This document shows positions 7,762 through 16,363 of a stretch of 64,000 bases of DNA, in pieces; position 1 is the first letter of the stretch; each line of letters opens with the position of its first letter. Made by a program: the position numbers and the translations under genes. Source of the stretch: JAGOBP01 sp964550855 (GTDB lineage Bacteria > Chloroflexota > Anaerolineae > Fen-1058); contig CAZKBQ010000012.1 in assembly GCA_964550855.1 (NCBI GenBank), positions 1 to 64,000 of the forward strand, written 5' to 3'. The notes beneath the pieces are model-generated. The model searched no databases. It was not told where the DNA came from and worked only from the letters and a program-made list of their open reading frames with translations.

Positions 7762-8541
7762 TCAGGCGAAGCGCACAATCTGCGCGATAAAATGACGTTC
7801 TTCCTCGCGTGGCACATCGAGATCGCGAATTTCCCGTTCGGCCCACTCACGAGTCTCCGCCAGCGCCGCATCGTACACATCATCCGGGATGTTCCAGCCG
7901 TCGGACATCACGCGCGCCGCGATGCGATCGAGTTCGTGGCGCGGCGTGGCGCTGGTGGTGTAGGTGACCAGCGAAATTTCTTCGTAGTGCGCGCCTAACG
8001 ATTGAAGTGCTGTGACCACTTCGTCGGTGCCCTGCGCGCCGGGCCGCTGCCAGCTGATGCCGCGCGCCCGCACGCAACTGCGCCAATGCTCGCGGATGTC
8101 GGCGTGGATCGATCGATCGGCGTGGTGGTGCCAGGTGTTGACATACACGCCGCCGGGCCGAACCACGCGCCTGATCTCGCGCAGTGTCTCGCGCCACGGG
8201 CCGATGAGATGCAGCACGTGCGTCGTGAGGGCGGCGTCAAACGATCGGGCCGCGAAGGGCAATCGGGAGGCATCCGCCTGTGCGACGCGCACGTCGGGGC
8301 GTTTGGCGCGCAGTTTCGCCATCATCTTCAGCGATAGATCAATCCCCAGCACATCCACGTTCAGGTTGAGCAGCGGCACGCTGATGCGGCCTGTGCCGAT
8401 GCCTACGTCGAGCACACGCGCCTGCGGCGGCAGCAATGCGATCAGCGCGGGCAGACCGTGTTCGAGCACCGGCGCGGCCAAATCGCGGGTCTGATCGTAG
8501 AAATCGGCAGCGCGGTCAAATGAGATGCTGTGGTTGATCAT
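7762..8541 (-). CDS. Class I SAM-dependent methyltransferase
   Basis: This 259-residue protein has a Rossmann-type methyltransferase fold. VLDVGIGTGRIS binds SAM, the acidic GIDLS follows, and FDAALTTHVLHLI and VRPGGVYVNTW are later motifs of the Methyltransf_11 group. It is probably a small-molecule methyltransferase; the substrate is not recognisable. I chose the ATG at 8541, which overlaps the stop codon of the HEAT-repeat gene by four bases (ATGA). It is the last gene of a long same-strand run that starts at the GNAT gene near 13652. Confidence 0.88.
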   Translation of the reverse strand: MINHSISFDRAADFYDQTRDLAAPVLEHGLPALIALLPPQARVLDVGIGTGRISVPLLNLNVDVLGIDLSLKMMAKLRAKRPDVRVAQADASRLPFAARSFDAALTTHVLHLIGPWRETLREIRRVVRPGGVYVNTWHHHADRSIHADIREHWRSCVRARGISWQRPGAQGTDEVVTALQSLGAHYEEISLVTYTTSATPRHELDRIAARVMSDGWNIPDDVYDAALAETREWAEREIRDLDVPREEERHFIAQIVRFA

Positions 8542-9440
8542 AGATACCGTCCCGCTACTTCGGCCACGTGCTGTCGTTGTGGATCGGCTTTCCATTTTTT
8601 GAGCAGGGGCTTGACGATGTCGGGTTTGGCTTTGCCCAGTTTGGCCGCCGCCGAGGCCACGGCGCGCCACACGAAGCGGCGGTCGTCGGCGGCGAGCAGA
8701 TCGAGCAGACGGGCGCCGTCTTCGGCGTAGGTGCGCCCGCCCACGGCGCTCCACACCATCGCCACGTTCCAGCGGCCATATTCGTTCCGGCGTCGGGCGT
8801 GCTTGTCAAGGAATTTCAGCGTCAATTCGGGATAATTCTTGAGCAGCGCCAGGCTGATGGCAAAGGGGCCGAGGTTCACGCGCACGTAACGCGAATCGTC
8901 GCTCATCAGCGGATCGATCAGCTTCAGCAGCTTCGCGCCGCGCTTTGGTTCGTTGGCCTTGGCCGCTTCCATGGCGGCGATGACGACCGCGCGCCGCACA
9001 TTTTCGGATTCGTGGGCCGCCCATGCGGTGAGCACATCGGACATCTCGTCGAAGTGCGCGTTGAAGATGCGGCCGGCGCACGTCCCGGCATATTCGCGCT
9101 CCACCCAGTTGTCGCTGTCGGCGGCGCGCTGCAGCAGGCGCAGGGCGGCCGCAGGCTTGACGGTGTACACATCGGACAACAGCACCAGCCCCGCCTGATG
9201 CGCGTTGTAGTCGGCGTGTTTGAGCAGGCGTTGTGTCCAATCGAACAGCGCGGATCGATCGGGTTTGAATTTCGATCGGATCAGGCGAGCCGCCAGCACG
9301 ATGTCGGCCGCTTTGGCCGTGCCCGGATCGGCCCCCACGGCCAATGCGCCCGATCCGCGTTTGGCCAGGGCGGCGACGATCGCATCGAGATCGTCGTGAG
9401 CCAGCGCCGTCGTCAGTTCGCGTTCAAGTTCCGTCGTCAT
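8538..9440 (-). CDS. HEAT-repeat protein, possibly DNA alkylation repair (AlkD)-like
   Basis: The 300-residue protein is all-helical with repeated Ala/Leu-rich helix pairs of the HEAT type. Segments such as DWTQRLLKHADYNAHQAGL, WVEREYAGTCAGRIF and NVRRAVVIAAMEAAK resemble AlkD-like alkylpurine glycosylase scaffolds, but I cannot confirm the catalytic residues. It could equally be a protein-interaction scaffold. The ATG has a strong GGAGGTGAC site, and the gene overlaps both neighbours by four bases. Confidence 0.7.
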   Translation of the reverse strand: MTTELERELTTALAHDDLDAIVAALAKRGSGALAVGADPGTAKAADIVLAARLIRSKFKPDRSALFDWTQRLLKHADYNAHQAGLVLLSDVYTVKPAAALRLLQRAADSDNWVEREYAGTCAGRIFNAHFDEMSDVLTAWAAHESENVRRAVVIAAMEAAKANEPKRGAKLLKLIDPLMSDDSRYVRVNLGPFAISLALLKNYPELTLKFLDKHARRRNEYGRWNVAMVWSAVGGRTYAEDGARLLDLLAADDRRFVWRAVASAAAKLGKAKPDIVKPLLKKWKADPQRQHVAEVAGRYL

Positions 9441-9970
9441 GTCACCTCCGCGAATTCGATAATGAGCTGCTCCGCCTGGTCATAGCGATAGTGCGCGAAA
9501 AACGGCGATGCGCCGGCCGCGTGTTCGATGGCGCGCGGCAGGATGATGGGCAGGTCCTCGACCAGATCGACCTGATCGAGTAAGCGACGATCGATCCATT
9601 CAAGGTTGCCTTCTTCGGAGGGCTGCGGTTCACCCGATCGGCTTTCGGCGACGAAGACGAACAGCATGATGCCCGTCGGTTGATCGCCGTCGACGTTGAT
9701 CAACCCGGTCAGGCGCAGATTCTCCACCTCAAGGCCGGTCTCTTCGCGCACCTCGCGCTGCGCCGCCGAGTAGATGTCCTCGTCACGCTCCACGTGGCCG
9801 CCGATGCCGTTGTACTTGCCTGCCCAGATGCGCTTGTGCGCCGAGCCGCGCAGCAGCAGCACGGCGTCGCCGCGCGTGATGAACACCAGCGTGCGCGGGA
9901 TCACCGTGTAACGTTGGCGCTTGAGGCTGATGTCGATGCCTTGATCGGCTTTGGGCATGGGCTGACTCAT
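9437..9970 (-). CDS. NUDIX hydrolase
   Basis: The 177-residue protein carries a complete Nudix box: GGHVERDEDIYSAAQRE followed directly by VREETGL. NUDIX enzymes hydrolyse nucleoside diphosphates linked to another group, for example oxidised nucleotides. The residues before the box (TLVFITRGDAVLLLRG) form the usual first strands. I chose the ATG at 9970; an in-frame TTG at 9991 overlaps the upstream gene and is the alternative. It overlaps the HEAT gene by four bases. Confidence 0.9.
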   Translation of the reverse strand: MSQPMPKADQGIDISLKRQRYTVIPRTLVFITRGDAVLLLRGSAHKRIWAGKYNGIGGHVERDEDIYSAAQREVREETGLEVENLRLTGLINVDGDQPTGIMLFVFVAESRSGEPQPSEEGNLEWIDRRLLDQVDLVEDLPIILPRAIEHAAGASPFFAHYRYDQAEQLIIEFAEVT

Positions 9971-9980
9971 TTCTGGATGC

Positions 9981-11138
9981 TCAGGGTGCAATTTCCGGCA
10001 GGGCTTTCAGGGCCGTCAGTATCTCAGCGGCGACGAGCCGGTTACCGCTCAAATTATAATGCAGCGAGGTATTGGAGAAATCTTCGGCCGGCAGCGCGTT
10101 CCACAGATCGAGATACGGCAGGGCGTTTTGCCGGACGAAATCGGCGAGCGCGGCGCGAAACCGATCGTACAGGTTGCGTTCGTAAAACGAATTATAATTC
10201 ACTTCGGTGTGCGGGCCGGCCGCCACATAGATCGGCTCGTTGACGATCAACAACGGCACGCGCGCGTCGTGCGCCAACTGCTGCCCCACTCGCAGCAACG
10301 CCCATTGCCGATTGGGAAACCCATCATACCCGGGCAGCGCGCTGTTGATCTCGGCCACGGCCTGCACGGGTTTGGCCGTCACCGGTTCGCCGGGCAGCAA
10401 ATACTCCTGCGTCAGATCGCGGCCGGGATAAACGGCCGCGTTGATGAGCGACCTCGCCAGCAAGATCAACCAGTCGCGATAGCGTCCGCCGTGCGTAAAG
10501 ATCGATCTTTCATACCACGCGTCGGCCGCCGCATAACGCTCGGTCTCCCACGTCTCGAAGTCATATTGCCGGGCCAGTGACGGCAGCTCGCCGGCGTTGA
10601 GGCGCGTGATCAGATGCGCGTCGGGCTCCTGCGGCAGCGGCTGATCGCCGGCGCCTTTGGCCGTCACCAGCCAGACGATCGCGTCCGGCTGATAGGCCAG
10701 CGCGTGCTTCAGGATCAAGATGTCCTTCAGCCAGTCGGAGCCGGGATACGCCAGGTTGTAGCCGACCGCGCGCTTCCCGTCAAGCCTCGCATCAAACTCG
10801 GTGAAGAGGGCCGGAATCGCCTCAGTCGAGCGGCAGTACAGGCAGAAGGTGGCCGAATCGCCCAGAAAGATCACGCGAAATTCGTCGGCGGCTTTGGGCT
10901 GCGCGATCTTATGCGCCTCCAACAACGGATCAAGCGCCCACCAGATCGGATCGCCGATCTGGTTCGCCAGTCCCAGCCGATCGGTGGGCGGCGTGAGCGC
11001 CCGATAAATCGACCACTGATCGACGGCGCCGGCCAGGTTCAGCGCGATTTGCAGCGCGTCGAAGATCAGCAGCAACCCGATCGCTTTGATCAGCACCCGA
11101 CCGGCCTGGCGCGGCGAATCGAATAACGGGCGTTTCAT
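9981..11138 (-). CDS. SGNH-fold (AlgJ/GDSL-like) protein partnered with MBOAT
   Basis: The 385-residue protein has one N-terminal membrane segment (about residues 15-36) and an extracytoplasmic domain. GDS (residues 93-95) in VIFLGDSATF and a late HYNLSGN motif fit the SGNH hydrolase/acyltransferase fold. Such proteins sit beside MBOAT acyltransferases in AlgI/AlgJ- and PatA/PatB-type systems, where they move acyl groups onto exported polysaccharides. The preceding MBOAT gene ends on the first base of this one. No polysaccharide synthesis genes are next to it, so the acceptor is unknown. Confidence 0.8.
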   Translation of the reverse strand: MKRPLFDSPRQAGRVLIKAIGLLLIFDALQIALNLAGAVDQWSIYRALTPPTDRLGLANQIGDPIWWALDPLLEAHKIAQPKAADEFRVIFLGDSATFCLYCRSTEAIPALFTEFDARLDGKRAVGYNLAYPGSDWLKDILILKHALAYQPDAIVWLVTAKGAGDQPLPQEPDAHLITRLNAGELPSLARQYDFETWETERYAAADAWYERSIFTHGGRYRDWLILLARSLINAAVYPGRDLTQEYLLPGEPVTAKPVQAVAEINSALPGYDGFPNRQWALLRVGQQLAHDARVPLLIVNEPIYVAAGPHTEVNYNSFYERNLYDRFRAALADFVRQNALPYLDLWNALPAEDFSNTSLHYNLSGNRLVAAEILTALKALPEIAP

Positions 11139-12301
11139 CAGCGCACTCCAAACAGTCGGCCCAGCGATTCAAAGGCGGCGCCCAGATCGGCCGCGCCAAA
11201 AAACACCCAGCCCAGCATGACGAAATTGAACGTCAACGTCAGGCCGGCCAGCGACGTGAAGCGATTGCCCCTGAGGCGGCGTGGCCGCGCAAAGTCGCCC
11301 CACAGCTTGACGGCGAACAGGCCCAGCGCGTGCCACACCCCCCACGCCACAAACGTCCAGGCGAAGCCGTGCCACAAGCCGATGACCAGCATCGTGGCAA
11401 GGTGGCTGATCAACGCCGCGCCGTTGGCCGGCAAACGATCGGCTTTCAGGCGCAGCGTGCGCGCCAGCGGCAGGAAGACGTAATCGCGCGCCCACGACGA
11501 CAGGGTGATGTGCCATGCCTGCCAGAAGCGCGCCAGGTTGGTCTTGAGATACGGCGCGCGAAAGTTGTCCGGCACGTTGAAGCCCAATAAGCGCGCCGCG
11601 CCGATCGCCATGTCGCTGTAGCCGGCAAAATCGAAGTAAAGCCGAAAGCCATAGCCGTACAGCACCAGCCACAGCAGCAGCGGCGATGTATGGCCCGGAT
11701 ACTGCGCCAGATTCAACGGCAGCTGCGCCAGAAAGTCGGCCAGCACAAATTTCTTGAAGGCGCCGATCAAGATGCGCCACGCGCCCTCGACGGCGAAGTC
11801 CGCCCGGAACGATTGATCGATCTGGGCGAGATCGGTTTGAAAACGCGGCAGACGATCGATCGGTCCGGCGATCAACGTCGGCGGAAACAGCGCGTAGATC
11901 AACGTGTCTTTGAAGTTGAGGGCCGGCAACCGGCCGGTGCGGCCCTCGAAGACCAGATGCAGCAATCGGAACAGCAGATACGACGCGCCCAGCCATGCCA
12001 GGGAGGTGGTTTCAATCAGGCCCGGCCACTTGAGCAGGACAAACAAGCCAAGCAAAACGCCCAACGCCAACTTGAAGTAACGCCGGCCGATCGCCCACAC
12101 GGTGAGGACGACGAGTGTAACGTCGAGGGTAAACAGGCCGATCGAGCTGGGGAGTGATTGATTGGCCTGGGCCAGCCACGTCAGCAGCCACGTTCCGATC
12201 AGCGTGCCGACGAGCAGCAGATTCGAGCGGGCCGCGGCGGCGCGCAGCCGCCAGTAGATCGCAACCAGCGACAGCCCGATCAACAGGACGGGCGCATTCA
12301 C
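11138..12301 (-). CDS. MBOAT family membrane O-acyltransferase (AlgI/DltB-like)
   Basis: The 387-residue protein has about ten hydrophobic segments. Family motifs are LYFDFAGYSDMAIG, FWQAWHITLSSWARDYVF and IGLWHGFAWTFVAWG, which contains the catalytic His of MBOAT enzymes. It should transfer acyl groups across the cytoplasmic membrane to an SGNH partner or a surface glycan. It starts with GTG at 12301, sharing one base with the stop of the tiny membrane gene upstream (TAGTG). The three genes are evidently one translational unit. Confidence 0.92.
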   Translation of the reverse strand: MNAPVLLIGLSLVAIYWRLRAAAARSNLLLVGTLIGTWLLTWLAQANQSLPSSIGLFTLDVTLVVLTVWAIGRRYFKLALGVLLGLFVLLKWPGLIETTSLAWLGASYLLFRLLHLVFEGRTGRLPALNFKDTLIYALFPPTLIAGPIDRLPRFQTDLAQIDQSFRADFAVEGAWRILIGAFKKFVLADFLAQLPLNLAQYPGHTSPLLLWLVLYGYGFRLYFDFAGYSDMAIGAARLLGFNVPDNFRAPYLKTNLARFWQAWHITLSSWARDYVFLPLARTLRLKADRLPANGAALISHLATMLVIGLWHGFAWTFVAWGVWHALGLFAVKLWGDFARPRRLRGNRFTSLAGLTLTFNFVMLGWVFFGAADLGAAFESLGRLFGVR

Positions 12302-12420
12302 TAGAAACCCTGATAAATGAAAGTCGGTGTGGCGCCGCGCAGAAAAAGCACCAGCAGCAGCAGCATGACGCCCACGGCGCAGGCCAGCAGATTTTCACGG
12401 CTGAACATTCGACGCAGCAT
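12301..12420 (-). CDS. 39-residue membrane protein, DUF5989-like
   Basis: This very short gene encodes a basic N-terminus, one transmembrane helix (about residues 11-27) and the ending TPTFIYQGF. That ending resembles the FIYxxF C-terminus of DUF5989 proteins, small membrane proteins found beside SGNH and related genes. The match is from memory of the family and the protein is shorter than usual. The gene starts two bases after the GNAT stop and shares one base with the MBOAT start, which argues that it is real and is probably an accessory subunit of the acyl-transfer complex. Confidence 0.65.
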   Translation of the reverse strand: MLRRMFSRENLLACAVGVMLLLLVLFLRGATPTFIYQGF

Positions 12421-12422
12421 GG

Positions 12423-13040
12423 TCAGGCGGCCGGCGGCCAGGGGCGCGCTAATTGGGCTTGTAAATTCGCTTTCACGTGCGGCCACTCGTCGTCGATGAT
12501 GCTGAAATAGACGCTGTTGCGCAGACGGCCGCTTTCGACGATCATGTGGTGCCGAAAGACGCCTTCGCGTTTGGCGCCGAGCCGCTCGATGGCCTGCTGC
12601 GACCGCAGGTTGAGTTCGTCGGTCTTGAACTCGACGCGGATGCAATGCCACGTTTCAAAGGCGTGCTGCAGCATCAGGTATTTGGCCTCGGTGTTGACGG
12701 GCGTGCGCTGCCAGCGACGAGCGATCCACGTCCAGCCGATCTCGGCGCGGAGATTGGGCGCGTCGATGTTGCCGAAGCGCGTGCTGCCGACGATTTCGCC
12801 GGTGGGCTGCCAGATCGTGACGAAGGGCAGGGCGGCGCCCATCGCCTGTGCGTCGAGCGCGGACTGAATGTAGATGCGCATCTTCTCGGGTGTGGTGATG
12901 TGATAGGGCGATAATTTCCACAGGTCAGGATCCTGTCCGATCGTCCACAACCGATCGAGGTGATCCATCGACAGCGGTTCCAGTCGAACGTACCGGCCGC
13001 TCAGCGTGACCGGCTCGACCGTCAGCGGCGTGCGGTTCAT
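12423..13040 (-). CDS. GNAT family N-acetyltransferase (RimJ/RimL-like)
   Basis: This 205-residue protein is of the Acetyltransf_3 type. The N-terminal LSGRYVRLEPLSMDHLDRLW, the central GEIVGSTRFGNID and the AEIGWTWI region are typical. NLRSQQAIERLGAKREGVFR near the C-terminus is the usual RimJ/RimL signature. The acceptor amine is unknown. It lies three bases after a second GNAT gene and two bases before the DUF5989-like gene, so it is part of the same operon. Confidence 0.92.
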   Translation of the reverse strand: MNRTPLTVEPVTLSGRYVRLEPLSMDHLDRLWTIGQDPDLWKLSPYHITTPEKMRIYIQSALDAQAMGAALPFVTIWQPTGEIVGSTRFGNIDAPNLRAEIGWTWIARRWQRTPVNTEAKYLMLQHAFETWHCIRVEFKTDELNLRSQQAIERLGAKREGVFRHHMIVESGRLRNSVYFSIIDDEWPHVKANLQAQLARPWPPAA

Positions 13041-13043
13041 GTG

Positions 13044-13652
13044 TCAGCCCTCGACCTTCTGCCCGGCGGTGTCATAGTAGTTGAATTCGTTGGGACTGAT
13101 TTTGGAGAAGACGAAGGTGCTGCGCAGTTCGCCGTCCACGCCCAGCGAGTCGTGGCGCAGGATGCCTTCCTGCAGAAAGCCGCAGCGCCGCGCGACGGCG
13201 ATGCTGCGCGTATTGCGCGCGTCGCAGCGAATCTCCACGCGATTGGCCCCCAGGTGTTCAAACGCGAAAGCCGTGACGGCGTTGACAGTCTCCGTCACAT
13301 AACCGCGGCCCACGTAACTCGATCGGCACCAGTAGCCGATCTCGAATTTACGCGCGGCCCAATCGATGCGGTGCAGACCGCTGCCGACGACAAGCGTCGA
13401 CGTGCCCTTGAGATAGGCGTGCAGCAGCAGGTCGTCGCGCGTGATCCAGTGCGCTATGGCGGCCCGCAAGCGGGCTTGCGTACCGGTCAACTCGGCTGCC
13501 TCTTTTGCCCACGGCATCCACGGCCGCAATTCAGGCAGCGATTCATTGACGGCGGTCACAATCTCCTGCGCATCGGCCTGCTGCGGCCCGCGGATGGTCA
13601 GCCGCTCAGTGTCAAAGTTATCGGGAAAATCCAGCAGAATCGGGTTCATCAT
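13044..13652 (-). CDS. GNAT family N-acetyltransferase, second copy
   Basis: This is a 202-residue RimJ/RimL-type acetyltransferase. TERLTIRGPQQADA is the usual first strand and helix; GYWCRSSYVGRGYVTE carries the acetyl-CoA pyrophosphate loop, and NTRSIAVARRCGFLQEG is the usual late motif. It is only distantly similar to the next gene, so the pair is old. It is the first gene of the minus-strand run that ends with the methyltransferase at 7762. Confidence 0.92.
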   Translation of the reverse strand: MMNPILLDFPDNFDTERLTIRGPQQADAQEIVTAVNESLPELRPWMPWAKEAAELTGTQARLRAAIAHWITRDDLLLHAYLKGTSTLVVGSGLHRIDWAARKFEIGYWCRSSYVGRGYVTETVNAVTAFAFEHLGANRVEIRCDARNTRSIAVARRCGFLQEGILRHDSLGVDGELRSTFVFSKISPNEFNYYDTAGQKVEG

Positions 13653-13673
13653 TTCAATCTAACCCCAGAGAAC

Positions 13674-13728
13674 ACAGAGGACACGGAGCATGACGCAGGC
13701 CCACTCTGTGCTCTCCGTGTCCTCCGTG
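13674..13728. repeat. Intergenic palindrome of the ACAGAGGACACGGAG type
   Basis: GAGGACACGGAG at 13677-13688 pairs perfectly with CTCCGTGTCCTC at 13713-13724, and flanking bases extend the stem imperfectly. Similar AACCACAGAG-type palindromes are scattered between genes in many bacteria. Here it lies between enolase and the GNAT gene and may act as a terminator or processing stem. Confidence 0.7.
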
Positions 13729-13738
13729 GTTCATTCAT

Positions 13739-15019
13739 CTACAGATGCTTGAAGGCGCTCCGGCCCGCATAAATTGATGTTTCACCCAGTTCTTCTTCGA
13801 TGCGGAGCAGCTGATTGTACTTGGCGATGCGGTCGCTGCGGCACGGCGCGCCGGTCTTGATCTGGCCGGCGTTCAGCGCCACGGCAACGTCGGCAATCGT
13901 GGCGTCCTCGGTTTCGCCGCTGCGATGCGACACCACCACCGTCCAGCCCGCCCGCTGTGCCAGGCGTGAAGCGGCGATCGATTCGGTGAGTGTGCCGATC
14001 TGGTTGAGCTTGCACAGCAGCGAATTGCACGACTGCTCCCGGATGGCGCGTTCAATGTACTGTACGTTGGTCACCAGCAGATCGTCGCCGATGATCTGAA
14101 GGCGGTGGCCGAGTTTCTGGTACAGCAGGCTCCAACCTGCCCAGTCATCCTGCGCCAGGCCGTCTTCCAGCGAGATGATCGGATATTGATCGACGACGTT
14201 GGCATACCAGTCCACCATTTCGGCGCTGGTCAGGGTCTTGCCCTCTTTCGCCAGCACATACTTGCCGTCCTGATAGAACTCGCTGGCAGCCGGATCCATC
14301 GCCAGATAGATCTGCTCGCCGGGTATATACCCGGCCTTCTCGATGGCCTCCAGGATGACTTCAAACGCTTCGGCGTTGCTCTTGAGCGACGGGGCAAAGC
14401 CGCCTTCGTCGCCGACGTTGGTGTTGTAGCCTTTCTTCTTCAGTACGCCCTTCAGGGTTTGATAGACTTCGGAACACCAGCGCAGTGCCTCGGCGAAATC
14501 GGGCGCGGCCACCGGCAGGATCAGGAATTCCTGCATGTCCGTGCTGTCGGCGGCGTGCTTGCCGCCGTTGAGGATGTTCATCATCGGCACGGGCAGCACG
14601 CGCGCTTCCACGCCGCCGATGTAGCGGTACAACGGCAGGTCAAGCGAGTTGGCGGCGGCCTTCGCCACGGCCAGGCTCGCGCCCAGGATCGCGTTGGCGC
14701 CCAGGTTGGCCTTGGTCGGCGTACCGTCCAGCGCGATCAGCGCTTCGTCGATGCCCACCTGATCGGCGGCATCCATGCCGATGATCTCTTCGGCGATCTC
14801 GTTCAACACATGATCGACGGCCTTCAGCACGCCCTTGCCGCCGTAGCGGCTTTTGTCGCCGTCGCGCAGTTCCAGCGCCTCGTTGTCGCCGGTGGACGCC
14901 CCCGACGGCACCGCCGCGCGCCCCCACGAGCCGTCGTCCAGCGCCACTTCCACTTCGACGGTCGGATTGCCGCGCGAGTCCAAAATCTCGCGGGCGTGGA
15001 CAAATTCAATGGTGGACAT
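13739..15019 (-). CDS. eno: Enolase
   Basis: This 426-residue glycolytic enzyme interconverts 2-phosphoglycerate and phosphoenolpyruvate. All landmarks are present: AREILDSRGNPTVEV at the start, GANAILGASLAVA, NILNGGKHA, the metal ligands in MDPAAS and SLEDGL, the catalytic Lys in LCKLNQIGT, and SHRSGETED near the end. The ATG at 15019 has an AAGGAGC site. A TATAAT sequence (minus strand, 15077-15082) may be its -10 element, although no good -35 is visible. It appears monocistronic. Confidence 0.97.
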   Translation of the reverse strand: MSTIEFVHAREILDSRGNPTVEVEVALDDGSWGRAAVPSGASTGDNEALELRDGDKSRYGGKGVLKAVDHVLNEIAEEIIGMDAADQVGIDEALIALDGTPTKANLGANAILGASLAVAKAAANSLDLPLYRYIGGVEARVLPVPMMNILNGGKHAADSTDMQEFLILPVAAPDFAEALRWCSEVYQTLKGVLKKKGYNTNVGDEGGFAPSLKSNAEAFEVILEAIEKAGYIPGEQIYLAMDPAASEFYQDGKYVLAKEGKTLTSAEMVDWYANVVDQYPIISLEDGLAQDDWAGWSLLYQKLGHRLQIIGDDLLVTNVQYIERAIREQSCNSLLCKLNQIGTLTESIAASRLAQRAGWTVVVSHRSGETEDATIADVAVALNAGQIKTGAPCRSDRIAKYNQLLRIEEELGETSIYAGRSAFKHL

Positions 15020-15088
15020 GATATTGCTCCTTTTCAGCAATTACGCGTGCGTGGATGGTCCGAGGTGGCCGGGCGGATTATACCATTG

Positions 15089-15116
15089 ATGATGAGTAAC
15101 GAGTGACGAGCGATGG
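15089..15116. repeat. Simple repeat, GATGAGTAACGAG type
   Basis: A low-complexity stretch built from ATGAGTAACGAGTGACGAG-like units lies between enolase and the thiolase. Related stretches occur at 53700-53775 and 63838-63905. A run of CACTCATCACACC in inverse orientation follows near 15140. Confidence 0.65.
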
Positions 15117-15169
15117 CGTTCTCTTTTACGTTTTACGTTTCACTCATCACACCTCAACACTCTCACCCA

Positions 15170-16327
15170 TTATGCCTCACGTTCCAGAATGTGCGTCACC
15201 ACATTCGAGCCGCTGCCACCGATGTTCTGCGTCATGCCGATGGCCGCATCTTTCACCTGGTTCACGCCGGCCAGACCGCGCAGTTGCAGCGTCGCTTCGA
15301 CCAGTTGATAGATGCCCGTGGCGCCGACCGGATGGCCGCGCGCCTTCAGGCCGCCCATCGTGCAGATCGGAATTTTGCCGCCGAGGAAGATGTCGCCGTT
15401 CTGGCCCAGTTCCACGCCTCTGCCCGGCGCAGCAAAGCCGCTGGCTTCCAGGCTCATCACCGCCGTGATCGAAAACGCATCGTGGACTTCAAAGAAGTCG
15501 ATGTCGGCCGGCTGCAGGCCCGCCGCCCGATAGGCTTTTTGCGCCGACGACGCCACTGCGTCCAGCGACAAGACGCTGCGCCGATCGTGCAGCGCCAGGC
15601 TGTCGGTGGCGACGGCACTGGCGCGCACCTTCACCGGAAACGGGCTGAATTGCCGCGCGATCTCCGTCGGGCATAAGACCATCGCCGCCGCGCCGTCGCA
15701 CACCGGCGAACAGTCCAACAGATTGATCGGATCGGCGATCATGCGGGCCTTATCGAACATGGCCGGCGTCAACTCATAGTGCATCATCGCGTACGGGTTG
15801 TTCATGGCGTTGCGGTGCGCGTTGATGGGGAAGGGCGCAAACGCCGAGTGCGGTATCTGGTATTCGTGCATATAGCGCTGCATCAGCTGCGCGTTGATGG
15901 CGACGAAGGTGTCGCCCACCGCCGACTCCCAGTCGGCGTCCGACGCGCTGACCAGCCCGGCGGTGATCTCCTCGCCGGGATGATCCGTCATCTTCTCCAC
16001 GCCGCACACCAGCGCAAAATCGATCTGGCCGCTGGCGACGGCCAGATAGGCTTCTCGAAAGGCCGCGCCGCCCGACGAACAGGCTGCTTCGACCTTGATC
16101 GCTTCGACGCCGCGCAGGCCCACTTCGTCGGTCAGCAAACCCGACAGGAGATCCTGGCCCGACAGGGTGCTGGACAGCATGTTGCCGATGTGGACGCTGT
16201 CGATGCGCTCCACGCGCGCGTCTTGCAGCGCGGCCAGCATCGCGTCCACCGCCAGAAAATAGATCGGCTTGTCCCACCGATCGCCGATCGGGACTTGCCC
16301 GATGCCGATGATGCTTACGTCTCGCAT
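15170..16327 (-). CDS. Thiolase family protein (acetyl-CoA acetyltransferase-like, SCP-x type)
   Basis: The 385-residue protein has the thiolase fold. The nucleophilic Cys lies in EAACSSGGAAF, and the conserved GGLKARGHPVGATG is near the C-terminus. The last motif, NIGGSGSNVVTHIL, has Ser where classical thiolases have the second catalytic Cys; this is common in the SCP-x/archaeal acetyl-CoA acetyltransferase group. That group usually works with a DUF35 OB-fold/zinc-ribbon partner, which is not next to it here. The ATG at 16327 has a GAGAGGT site. Confidence 0.88.
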   Translation of the reverse strand: MRDVSIIGIGQVPIGDRWDKPIYFLAVDAMLAALQDARVERIDSVHIGNMLSSTLSGQDLLSGLLTDEVGLRGVEAIKVEAACSSGGAAFREAYLAVASGQIDFALVCGVEKMTDHPGEEITAGLVSASDADWESAVGDTFVAINAQLMQRYMHEYQIPHSAFAPFPINAHRNAMNNPYAMMHYELTPAMFDKARMIADPINLLDCSPVCDGAAAMVLCPTEIARQFSPFPVKVRASAVATDSLALHDRRSVLSLDAVASSAQKAYRAAGLQPADIDFFEVHDAFSITAVMSLEASGFAAPGRGVELGQNGDIFLGGKIPICTMGGLKARGHPVGATGIYQLVEATLQLRGLAGVNQVKDAAIGMTQNIGGSGSNVVTHILEREA

Positions 16328-16363
16328 GACAACCTCTCGCCCACGGATTATCGAACCATCGCA

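Noticed and set aside
14105..15106. A 333-codon frame antisense to enolase
   Set aside because: Enolase is complete with all catalytic motifs; the antisense frame has no recognisable domain.
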